Part shown: one piece after another, positions 1-6,251 of the stretch
How the letters are laid out: every line of letters begins with the position of its first letter
Position numbering within the stretch: the first letter of the stretch is position 1
DNA from: UBA5436 sp964346085
GTDB taxonomy: Bacteria > Bacillota > Clostridia > Saccharofermentanales > DTU023
DNA length: 9,366 bases
Assembly: GCA_964346085.1 (NCBI GenBank)
Contig: CAYFSZ010000057.1
Location: forward strand, 1 to 9,366
Direction: 5' to 3'
The notes under the pieces: generated by a model
Told to the model about the DNA's origin: nothing
The model's input: only the letters and a program-made list of their open reading frames with translations
The model's database searches: none
Translations under genes and position numbers: made by a program

Positions 1-21
1 CTAACTGCCTAAATCTAGTAA

Positions 22-101
22 TTTCCGTCCCTCGACGTAGCTTTTTGCTACATTCCGACGGACGGCTTAGCGCTGCAAATCGTGATTTTCCGTCCATCAC
101 G
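22..101. repeat. Dyad-rich intergenic block, probable dispersed repeat
   Basis: The first ~130 bases are clearly richer in G+C (about 48% by hand count over 1-120) than the following gene start (about 32%) and contain no gene. They are packed with dyads: CCGTCC (25-30) pairs with GGACGG (60-65) around an inner GTAGC/GCTAC hairpin (37-41/47-51), and CGTGAT (81-86) pairs with ATCACG (96-101). The string TTTCCGTCC occurs twice (22-30 and 87-95), the second time as the hairpin loop. A looser direct repeat flanks the block (AATCTAG near 12-18, ACATCTAAG near 114-122). This looks like a structured intergenic repeat that may continue beyond the left edge. A structured RNA or a terminator of an upstream gene are alternatives, but no T-run follows the hairpins. 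The rest of the interval to 243 is AT-rich and shows nothing clear. Confidence 0.45.
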
Positions 102-243
102 CAACTCGCAACTACATCTAAGAACCCGACACCTCAAAAATTTCAAAGGGACTAAAAAATCAATTCATATTGTTTTACTCCTAATTTTTTACATTAGTCA
201 TCTTCGAACATTAACGATTTTTGAGAAATCTCCGACTTTCCTG

Positions 244-268
244 TGTTAGAATATAGCAACACAAGGAG
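244..268 (+). promoter_or_regulatory. Extended -10 promoter and RBS of the carboxypeptidase gene
   Basis: TGTTAGAAT (244-252) matches an extended -10 (TGN followed by TAGAAT). The best -35-like hexamer, TTGAGA (221-226), lies 20 nt upstream, too far for an ideal spacing, so the extended -10 probably does most of the work. AAGGAG (263-268) is the ribosome binding site, 6 nt before the ATG at 275. The inferred leader is very short, roughly 15 nt. Confidence 0.5.
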
Positions 269-274
269 TTGCAT

Positions 275-1129
275 ATGCAAAAGCCAAAACGAATTAATTT
301 GATTTTTACTTTTATTATTGCCTTTCTCTTAATAAGCATTGCCGTCTTCATACTAAGTCCAACGGTTCTTTTTAGAGTGCAAAGATTTTTTCTTGGCCAA
401 AGCTTAAGTAGTCGTTTTACTGAAAATAACGAATATATTTTAGATTTGTATCAGTTATCTGAGCAAACTGAATGGGTAGAGAATCAGAGTTTGTTATTAG
501 TTAATCAGAATCATCCAATATCTGAAAATTTCGAACCTAATTTAGCTGAATATCGTGATTCTGGTGTTTTGATGAATGAAGCTATGCTAATAGCATATGG
601 AGAATTATCTGATTCGGTTCTACAAGAAACGGGAACAAAAATGTATGTCAGCTCTTTATATCGCAGTCCTGAAGAACAAGCGGAAGTCTTTGCAGAGGAC
701 CCAGAACACGCTATGCCACCCGGATATTCTGAACATCATACTGGATTGGCTGTTGACGTTTATGTAGATGGATTTGGTGGAATTAATTTCATCGACAGTC
801 CGGCTGGTCAATACGTCAATCAAAATGCGCCTCAATTTGGATTTATTATCCGCTATCCCGAGGGCAAGGAAGACATTACAAAAATTCCGTTTGAGCCTTG
901 GCATCTCCGTTATGTTGGTTTTCCTCATTCAACGATAATGGCTAACAAGTTTTTGACTTTGGAAGAATATATTGATTCTCTTGAAATCGGAAAAATTTAT
1001 CAAACCGATAATTATATTGTGAGTCGTCAAAATCCTGATGAACCTATGTTTCTTCCTGAGAATATGAAAAATGTGACTTATTCTTTCGACAATACTGGGT
1101 ATATCATTATCACAGCAACGATTTATTAA
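275..1129 (+). CDS. Membrane-anchored D-alanyl-D-alanine carboxypeptidase, VanY/M15B type
   Basis: The 284-residue product is a zinc D,D-carboxypeptidase of peptidase family M15, expected to trim the terminal D-Ala of peptidoglycan stem peptides outside the membrane. A basic N-terminus and one hydrophobic segment (about residues 7-33) form a signal anchor. The catalytic domain shows the SxHxxGxAxD motif as SEHHTGLAVD (152-161; His154 and Asp161 are zinc ligands in the family) and EPWHLRY (207-213; Glu207 catalytic, His210 third ligand), plus the SSLYRS substrate-site segment (126-131). All key residues are present, so it should be active. About 70 residues follow the last zinc ligand, longer than a minimal M15 domain. 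ATG at 275 is chosen over the in-frame TTG at 269 because AAGGAG is then 6 nt away. It is monocistronic and converges on the downstream minus-strand operon. Nothing nearby (no vanR/S/H/A/X) suggests glycopeptide resistance, so a housekeeping cell-wall role is likely. Confidence 0.9.
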   Translation: MQKPKRINLIFTFIIAFLLISIAVFILSPTVLFRVQRFFLGQSLSSRFTENNEYILDLYQLSEQTEWVENQSLLLVNQNHPISENFEPNLAEYRDSGVLMNEAMLIAYGELSDSVLQETGTKMYVSSLYRSPEEQAEVFAEDPEHAMPPGYSEHHTGLAVDVYVDGFGGINFIDSPAGQYVNQNAPQFGFIIRYPEGKEDITKIPFEPWHLRYVGFPHSTIMANKFLTLEEYIDSLEIGKIYQTDNYIVSRQNPDEPMFLPENMKNVTYSFDNTGYIIITATIY

Positions 1130-1149
1130 TAGGGTTTTGCACTTTCCTC

Positions 1150-1249
1150 NNNNNNNNNNNNNNNNNNNNNNNNNNNNNNNNNNNNNNNNNNNNNNNNNNN
1201 NNNNNNNNNNNNNNNNNNNNNNNNNNNNNNNNNNNNNNNNNNNNNNNNN
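1150..1249. other. Assembly gap of exactly 100 N
   Basis: Exactly 100 unknown bases, the usual placeholder for a scaffold join of unknown size, so the real distance between the carboxypeptidase gene and the terminator is not known. The ten bases immediately left of the gap, CACTTTCCTC (1140-1149), recur right of it at 1265-1274, which suggests that a repeat broke the assembly here. Confidence 0.97.
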
Positions 1250-1287
1250 TACACGGGTATTTGTCACTTTCCTCGTTTACCCGTGTA
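1250..1287. repeat. Perfect 10-bp inverted repeat next to the gap
   Basis: TACACGGGTA (1250-1259) and TACCCGTGTA (1278-1287) are perfect reverse complements around an 18-nt loop that holds CACTTTCCTC, the same string that ends the sequence left of the gap. A second weaker dyad, CACTT (1265-1269) with AAGTG (1298-1302), overlaps it. No T-run follows, so it is not a typical intrinsic terminator. It may be one unit of a tandem or dispersed palindromic repeat, most of which is hidden in the gap. Confidence 0.6.
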
Positions 1288-1331
1288 CAGCTGGCACAAG
1301 TGTTTTTCGCAAGGAATGAATCCGAACATAA

Positions 1332-1370
1332 AAAAATCCTTTTTAAGGGATACCCTCAAAAAGGATTTTT
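1332..1370. terminator. Strong bidirectional intrinsic terminator
   Basis: A long hairpin: the 13-base arm 1332-1344 pairs perfectly with 1358-1370. After one A/C mismatch, AGGG (1346-1349) pairs with CCCT (1353-1356) around an ATA loop. The ends of the arms give T-runs on both strands (ggaTTTTTCTT on plus, ggaTTTTTTaT on minus). It sits between convergent genes, so it can end both the plus-strand carboxypeptidase transcript and the minus-strand cdaA-glmM operon, whose last gene stops at 1398. Confidence 0.92.
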
Positions 1371-1397
1371 CTTGACTTTCAATTTTTAAGATAGAAT

Positions 1398-2696
1398 TTA
1401 CTTCAAATCTGTGCAATAGAACTCATAGCAAGCATTGCCAATTGCTTCGGCGAAGATTTTTTGTTGTTCTTCTGATGTAAGAATTTGCAGATCGAAGGTT
1501 TGATTTTCTTGTCCAATCTCAATTTCCAAGCTATTCAAATTAATCAAGCGTAGGCTTGGAATAACTTTTTCTGTCCATCCCTCTTCACCCGAATAGGTTA
1601 AGCCAGGAATTAATTGAGAAATATTTTTTTCTGTTAATTGAGCAAGACGTTGCCTACCGTCTGTGTCATACGCAATATACGCAGGTTTTTCAGAGGATGT
1701 ATCAGTGATTGTTTCGGATTGAGCTCCAATTGCTGCGCTTTGATTTCCTAGGTATTCAACTAAACTGCCAGTCGTCTCTCCTTCTGCATTTCCAAATTTT
1801 AAATTAATAAAAATACGATTTGTATATTGTCTTTCAACGTCTAATAGTAAACGTTGATCAGTAGAGACACCGATTTCTGGGAACAACTCTTTTGTTGTCG
1901 CATCATCTTGCGATGCATTCTGAATGGCTTGTAACGTTGGAATCAAACTTTCCAAACGTTGACTTTGGAAATTCTGTTCCTTTAATTCCTCTACAAAATC
2001 TCGGATGATATCTTCTCCAACAAAGGCTGCTTTTTGTGTATCTCTTTGATATTTTGCATCAACTAAGATTACTTCCGCACCTAACGCTTCAAGATTTCGT
2101 TTAGTAGATTGCTGGATTCCTTCAAGAATTGATTGTAAATTAGCTTCTGAATTTTCTGGTAACAACTCCGTTTCACTCTCGAGTTGATTTTCATCTGCGA
2201 TTGCAGATTCTGCTGTCTCTGATTCAGTTGTTAAATCTGCTGATCCATCAGCTAAATCTGTTTCTGCAGTAGCAGCAATACTTTCGGTCGCATCTGATGT
2301 CTCATCTGACGCTTCTGTCATGGCATCTTCCCTCGCTGTAATAGAGAGATAAACTGTGACATTTTGCAAGGCCGTTTCATCTTTTAATTTATTCTTATAC
2401 AAGTCTAAATTGACATTGTGATAAATCGGGACAGCTGAATCATATGGCCAGCTCCAAACATTACGATTGTTCTTCGTTGTCTGTTGAACCGTCATTTCAT
2501 TTATCGGTAGTTCATCGGCATTGTTGATAATTTCTTGCTCTTGAGCCTCATCAGCCTGACTTTGGACAGATTCAAATTTTGCAAGTCTATCATATTTTTC
2601 AGGATTTTTACGTACGACAAAAAAACGAACAGTTAACGTTATCGTACTTATCAAAAATAAAATAGAAATAATTTTAAATGCTTGTTTTTGGGACAT
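1398..2696 (-). CDS. Membrane-anchored protein with a degenerate amidase_3-like domain
   Basis: A 432-residue protein with a basic N-terminus and one hydrophobic segment (about 8-28), so the rest should lie outside the membrane. I read residues ~112-428 as a diverged amidase_3 (N-acetylmuramoyl-L-alanine amidase) fold. VTVYLSIT (113-120) fits the first strand, NLEALGAEVILVDA (201-214) fits the helix-strand before the usual TR motif, RIFINLKFG (294-302) sits where active enzymes have F-I-S-I-H-x-N, and SLRLINLNSLEIEIG (381-395) plus the final helix fit the family's vELGF end. The Glu of that end is kept (393), but the DPGHGG histidine is not recognisable and the SIH histidine is Lys300, so hydrolysis is unlikely. 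Residues 123-198 form an acidic Ser/Thr/Ala/Glu insertion with no Lys or Arg. It starts 8 nt after the glmM stop with no clear Shine-Dalgarno, suggesting translational coupling. The fold call is from by-eye pattern matching; otherwise it is an exported protein of unknown function, a scaffold or ligand-binding pseudo-enzyme. Confidence 0.6.
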   Translation of the reverse strand: MSQKQAFKIISILFLISTITLTVRFFVVRKNPEKYDRLAKFESVQSQADEAQEQEIINNADELPINEMTVQQTTKNNRNVWSWPYDSAVPIYHNVNLDLYKNKLKDETALQNVTVYLSITAREDAMTEASDETSDATESIAATAETDLADGSADLTTESETAESAIADENQLESETELLPENSEANLQSILEGIQQSTKRNLEALGAEVILVDAKYQRDTQKAAFVGEDIIRDFVEELKEQNFQSQRLESLIPTLQAIQNASQDDATTKELFPEIGVSTDQRLLLDVERQYTNRIFINLKFGNAEGETTGSLVEYLGNQSAAIGAQSETITDTSSEKPAYIAYDTDGRQRLAQLTEKNISQLIPGLTYSGEEGWTEKVIPSLRLINLNSLEIEIGQENQTFDLQILTSEEQQKIFAEAIGNACYEFYCTDLK

Positions 2697-2704
2697 ATGC
2701 GTTA

Positions 2705-4057
2705 TTAAATTCCGTACTTACTAGTTAACAATTCAATTAAGCGATCAGCCATTTTTCCGATTTCTTTTTTGTCTTCGCCTTCAATCATAACGCGAATCAT
2801 TGGTTCTGTACCTGATGCTCTAACGAGAATTCTACCTTTACCTTGTAAAGATTTTTCTTCTTGACGAATGGCTTTAGCAATATCTTCGTCAGACATTGCT
2901 GCTTCTTTTCGATCATTAGGAATTGTTGCATTTTTCAGAACTTGTGGTAGAGGTTGCATCATCATACGAGCTTCAGATAAGCGCTCCTCCATATTGTGCA
3001 AGGTTTTGAGTAATGCCAATGCACTAAGCATACCATCACCAGTCGTTGAATGATCAATTAAAATAATATGACCACTTTGTTCGCCACCTAGCAAAATTCC
3101 TGATTTAAGCATTTCTTCAAGAACATAACGGTCACCAACTTTTGTTTTGACAACTTCCATCCCATTTTCTTCTGCAAAGATGTCCAATCCTAAGTTGCTC
3201 ATGATAGTCGCACAAATTTTATTGTCTTTTAAGTCGCCTTCTTCTTGTAATCCTTTTGCGATGATTGCCATGATTCCGTCACCATCAACTAAAACACCAT
3301 TTTCATCAATTGCAAGCATACGGTCAGCATCCCCATCGAAAGCAATGCCAATATCGCATCCTTCACGACGTACAGTCTGTGTCAAACGTTCTAAATGTGT
3401 TGATCCACAATTGCGATTAATGTTTTCGCCATCTGGCTCAATTCCAATTGCAATCACTTCTGCCCCTAAGTCAGAAAAAATCCCAGGAGCAATATGATAA
3501 CTTGCGCCATTGGCACAATCTAACGCAATTTTCATGCCACTTAAATCAACACTCATTCTGCGTTTTAAATGTTCAGAATAATCTCTTGCAGCATTTGTTT
3601 TTGTAATACGATGGCCAATTTGTGCTCCGATCGGACGATTTTCTGATTCAGAATATTTGTTTACTTCTTCTTCAATCAAATCTTCGACATGATCAGGTAA
3701 TTTATACCCTGTGCTTGAGAAAAATTTAATTCCATTGAATTCAAATGAATTGTGAGATGCTGAAATCATAACTCCCGCATCACATTTGTATTTTTTTGTT
3801 AAATAAGCAATACCAGGTGTTGGAATGACGCCGGCTAAAACAACATCAGCCCCGGCAGATGTGATTCCTGCAACAAGTGAAGATTCCAGCATACCGCATG
3901 AAATTCTTGTATCGCTACCAACTAAAATCATTGGTTTGTGGCTTTTTTCTCCGGTCAATACTTTTGCTCCAGCATAACCTAAACGAAAAGCCAAATCTGG
4001 TGTTAATTCTTTATTGGCAACGCCTCTAACGCCGTCTGTTCCAAATAATCTTGCCAT
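2705..4057 (-). CDS. glmM: Phosphoglucosamine mutase GlmM
   Basis: A 450-residue enzyme of the alpha-D-phosphohexomutase family that converts glucosamine-6-phosphate to glucosamine-1-phosphate in the cytoplasm, on the route to UDP-GlcNAc and peptidoglycan. It starts with MARLFGTDGVRG. The phosphoserine loop is MISASHN with Ser101, the metal loop is DGDAD (241-245), the sugar loop GGEQSGH (324-330) and the phosphate loop RASGTEPMIR (413-422). All are intact and the length is normal. The ATG at 4057 is chosen because AGGAGG (4062-4067) lies 4 nt upstream; an in-frame GTG at 4081 would add eight residues encoded by the RBS itself. The gene begins 23 nt after the cdaA stop and is followed 8 nt later by the amidase-like gene. 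In several Firmicutes GlmM binds CdaA and lowers its activity, and the shared operon fits that link. Confidence 0.97.
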   Translation of the reverse strand: MARLFGTDGVRGVANKELTPDLAFRLGYAGAKVLTGEKSHKPMILVGSDTRISCGMLESSLVAGITSAGADVVLAGVIPTPGIAYLTKKYKCDAGVMISASHNSFEFNGIKFFSSTGYKLPDHVEDLIEEEVNKYSESENRPIGAQIGHRITKTNAARDYSEHLKRRMSVDLSGMKIALDCANGASYHIAPGIFSDLGAEVIAIGIEPDGENINRNCGSTHLERLTQTVRREGCDIGIAFDGDADRMLAIDENGVLVDGDGIMAIIAKGLQEEGDLKDNKICATIMSNLGLDIFAEENGMEVVKTKVGDRYVLEEMLKSGILLGGEQSGHIILIDHSTTGDGMLSALALLKTLHNMEERLSEARMMMQPLPQVLKNATIPNDRKEAAMSDEDIAKAIRQEEKSLQGKGRILVRASGTEPMIRVMIEGEDKKEIGKMADRLIELLTSKYGI

Positions 4058-4080
4058 GTTTCCTCCTGAAATGCGATTCA

Positions 4081-5406
4081 CTATTCTTGATCGTATTCTC
4101 TAACCGCAATTGTAATTTCTTCTGGGGTAATATAATCAGTTCTTGTATATAAAGCCGTATTTTTCTTAATTGTAATTTCGACACTCTGTATGCCAGTTTT
4201 TTCAACTTGTGCTAAATCAATATAGGCTTCTACATCTCTGTTTGTTAAAGTATCTAAAAGATCTTTTCTTCCTGTTAAAGAGATCTGGATTGTCTCGGTC
4301 GGATATGTTGCTTCAAAACCTTTTAATTTTAATTCTTCTACATTTTGATAATTCAAAGCAACAGAAAACGTTTTTGAGGTAATTGGATTGACAGTTGCTT
4401 GAACATATAGCCAAAGCATGGAAGCCAACACAAATGATACAAAAAACATTAATATCTGACGAGAGCGTTTGAATTGTCGGCCAATTCCTTGCGCACGTTC
4501 TCTTTTTCTGAATATCTTAAATCTTTTCTCATCTTCATCATCAAGTGATAATAAGCGATGTAATTGTGTCCTGAGAGCATCACTATTGTCTAGAACAAAT
4601 AATCGACCATCAACAGCTATGCTAATTGTCCCTTTTTCTTCAGAAACAACAATTGCGAAAGCATCACCCATTTCACTTGCGCCAATTGCTGCACGATGTC
4701 TAGTTCCAAAATCTTTTCTTAAATGATAATTATCGGATAAAGGAATGTGAATTTTTGCCGCAGAAATTCTGCCATTACGAATTAGGATTGCACCATCATG
4801 CAAAGGTGTTCCATTGTAAAAAATCTGTTTCAAAAGACTCGTGGAAATTGGGGAATCCATCTGAACAGCATTCTCTTGATCTTGCAAATCACCAAGCGGA
4901 GTTGTTCGCTCCATCACAATCAAAGCACCTGTTTTGGTCAATGACATTTCGTGGCAAGCTTGCACGATCGATTCTATCATCTGCGAAATCGTAGTTGCCG
5001 TGTTTTCTCCTTGATATTCACCACCTCTAAAATTGAAAAAACCAAGACCTGAACGACCTACTGTTTCTAGTGCACGTCGAAGCTCTGGTTGGAAAATAAT
5101 CACGAATGCGATGGAGAAAACGGATATTGTATTTAAGAGTAAAAAGCTCAACAAGCTAAGCCCAAAGATACGAGCAATGGTTGTTAAAAATACAATAAAA
5201 AGAATCCCTTTGAGTAATTGCCAAGCTCTTGAATCTCGAATCAAGCGAAGAATATAGAAGAAAATAATCGTGGTAATCAAAATATCCACAACCGCCAATG
5301 TAATATCTAGGGGTTGTCCGATAAATAACACTCCTTCTTTCAGCGATTCAAATATTGTGCGAAAGAAAGTGATTAACTGATCTAATTGTCCTCCATTTGT
5401 TGCCAA
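4081..5406 (-). CDS. cdaA: Diadenylate cyclase CdaA fused to a C-terminal YbbR (CdaR-like) domain
   Basis: The N-terminal ~290 residues are CdaA (DacA), which makes cyclic di-AMP from two ATP. They hold three membrane segments (about 36-56, 64-83, 85-105), the conserved FQPELRRALE (105-114), and a cytoplasmic DAC domain with DGA (204-206) and GTRHRAA (234-240), both needed for ATP binding and catalysis. CdaA normally stops near 270-290 residues. Here a basic linker (~297-316) leads to a fourth membrane segment (~317-336) and one YbbR-like domain (~340-437, with ISLTGRKDLLDTL and a V-E-A-Y-I-D-L strand). This equals the start of CdaR, the usual separate next gene, which typically carries several YbbR domains. 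Topology is consistent: cyclase inside, YbbR outside. The reading frame is continuous with no sign of a broken stop. The start is TTG, supported by GGAGGA about 5 nt upstream; there is no in-frame ATG nearby. The product should control potassium and osmolyte balance and wall homeostasis, as known for c-di-AMP in this group. Confidence 0.93.
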   Translation of the reverse strand: MATNGGQLDQLITFFRTIFESLKEGVLFIGQPLDITLAVVDILITTIIFFYILRLIRDSRAWQLLKGILFIVFLTTIARIFGLSLLSFLLLNTISVFSIAFVIIFQPELRRALETVGRSGLGFFNFRGGEYQGENTATTISQMIESIVQACHEMSLTKTGALIVMERTTPLGDLQDQENAVQMDSPISTSLLKQIFYNGTPLHDGAILIRNGRISAAKIHIPLSDNYHLRKDFGTRHRAAIGASEMGDAFAIVVSEEKGTISIAVDGRLFVLDNSDALRTQLHRLLSLDDEDEKRFKIFRKRERAQGIGRQFKRSRQILMFFVSFVLASMLWLYVQATVNPITSKTFSVALNYQNVEELKLKGFEATYPTETIQISLTGRKDLLDTLTNRDVEAYIDLAQVEKTGIQSVEITIKKNTALYTRTDYITPEEITIAVREYDQE

Positions 5407-5430
5407 AGCAATCCTCCGTTTCTGAAAAAT

Positions 5431-5459
5431 ATTATAACGTGTAAAAGCGAAGTTGTGAA
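5431..5459 (-). promoter_or_regulatory. Promoter of the cdaA-glmM operon
   Basis: On the minus strand TTCACA (5459-5454) and a perfect TATAAT (5436-5431) are separated by 17 nt, a near-consensus vegetative promoter (5/6 and 6/6). Transcription would start near 5424, just before the cdaA RBS (GGAGGA, 5417-5412). The -35 box lies inside the 3' arm of the hairpin that ends the ribU transcript. A perfect TTGACA also occurs upstream (5493-5488) but has no good -10 at proper distance. Confidence 0.7.
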
Positions 5460-5488
5460 CTATTCATTGATAATTCACACTTCGCTTT
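5444..5488 (-). terminator. Intrinsic terminator after ribU
   Basis: AAAGCGAAG (5444-5452) pairs perfectly with CTTCGCTTT (5480-5488), and GTGAA (5455-5459) with TTCAC (5474-5478) after a one-base bulge; the loop is 14 nt. Read on the minus strand the hairpin ends in CTTCGCTTTT, a short T-run. It lies 43 nt past the ribU stop and just upstream of cdaA. An operator-like role for the dyad is also possible because it contains the cdaA -35. Confidence 0.7.
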
Positions 5489-5530
5489 GTCAATTTGTTT
5501 GCATCACATTCTAATCTATGTAGTTTTTTG

Positions 5531-6163
5531 CTATCTATGCAATAAAGGACTGATTTTTTTGTATATCAACAAGATAATCGCTGATACGATAATTCCTTTA
5601 AATAAATTAAACGGAACAAAAACAAATAACAGCAAAGATCTCATATCTGTAACAAGCTTATTCCCCACTGCTTGCGACATCCCGACTAATGAATCAAGGG
5701 TAAATCCCATAACTCTCGCATAGAACGGTAAATTAATGTAATAGTTAATAATGACGCCCATAATAATCATTGCTAGTGTCCCAATTGCCAAGCTAACAAT
5801 CGCATTTTTTCTAGTTTTCTTATGCTGATATATCGCACCTGCAACAAAAACAAAGCCCCCACAAATGATGAAGTTACTTAACTCCCCAATGAATGCTGTT
5901 TGACTGAACGGTAAATGCGACACATTCTTAATGAACTCAATAATTAAGCCTGTCCATGGGCCCATCGCAAAAGCACCGAGCAAAGCTGGAATTTCTGCAA
6001 AATCAAACTTCAAGAAAACAGGGATAAGCGGAATATTGAATTCCATATACATCAAAATAATTGCCACTGCAGATAAAATACCTGTTTTGGCAATCCAGCG
6101 TGTTCTCTCACTTGATTTTGTTGGTTGATACTGTTTTGTTTTTTTCATTTCTAAATCCGACAT
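5531..6163 (-). CDS. ribU: Riboflavin ECF transporter substrate-binding subunit RibU
   Basis: A 210-residue, strongly hydrophobic membrane protein. It is the S-component that binds riboflavin and works with the shared energising module (EcfA, EcfA', EcfT), which is not encoded in this window. The RibU hallmark stretch is present: a first helix (about 26-42) followed by FLKFDFAEIPALLGAF (50-65), GPWTGLIIEFIKN (68-80), and PFNLFKG before the last helix (184-190). Identification is reinforced by the FMN riboswitch directly upstream. The ATG at 6163 is chosen because AAGGAGG (6178-6172) lies 8 nt before it. The longer frame starting at 6214 would begin inside the riboswitch terminator hairpin and is not credible. 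Expected control: high FMN leads to termination before the gene, so uptake is made only when flavin is low. Confidence 0.94.
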   Translation of the reverse strand: MSDLEMKKTKQYQPTKSSERTRWIAKTGILSAVAIILMYMEFNIPLIPVFLKFDFAEIPALLGAFAMGPWTGLIIEFIKNVSHLPFSQTAFIGELSNFIICGGFVFVAGAIYQHKKTRKNAIVSLAIGTLAMIIMGVIINYYINLPFYARVMGFTLDSLVGMSQAVGNKLVTDMRSLLLFVFVPFNLFKGIIVSAIILLIYKKISPLLHR

Positions 6164-6199
6164 TGAAATTTCCTCCTTGGATCTTTCTTCTGTCGAAGC

Positions 6200-6224
6200 A
6201 AAAAGCCCCGACATATGCCGAGGC
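6200..6224 (-). terminator. Riboswitch-controlled terminator upstream of ribU
   Basis: On the minus strand GCCTCGGC (6224-6217) and GTCGGGGC (6212-6205) form a GC-rich stem with a four-base loop, followed by TTTTT (6204-6200). It stands between the FMN aptamer and the ribU RBS. This is the arrangement of a transcription-attenuating expression platform, in which the hairpin is allowed to form when FMN is bound. Confidence 0.88.
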
Positions 6225-6251
6225 TGTTAAAAACTAGATAATATAGACTAG

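Noticed and set aside
275..1129. A glycopeptide resistance gene (vanY of a van cluster)
   Set aside because: Only the general M15B motifs are present and there are no vanH/A/X/R/S genes nearby; a housekeeping wall enzyme is the simpler reading.
1250..1302. Possible CRISPR array hidden by the gap
   Set aside because: The visible repeat is a short palindrome with a 10-base shared string; there is no 24-36 nt repeat with spacers and no cas gene in the window.
1137..1319. Open frames running through the N gap on both strands
   Set aside because: Most of their length is unknown bases and neither end resembles a protein; no RBS was found.
3147..3497. Plus-strand frames inside glmM, cdaA and the permease
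   Set aside because: They are antisense shadows of well-supported genes, without RBS or recognisable protein features.
4058..4081. GTG start for glmM at 4081
   Set aside because: The added residues are encoded by the Shine-Dalgarno region and GlmM proteins begin MxxxFGTDGVRG, which matches the ATG at 4057.
6164..6214. Longer ribU start at the ATG at 6214, adding 17 residues
   Set aside because: That ATG lies inside the riboswitch terminator hairpin and has no RBS; the ATG at 6163 has AAGGAGG 8 nt upstream and fits RibU length.
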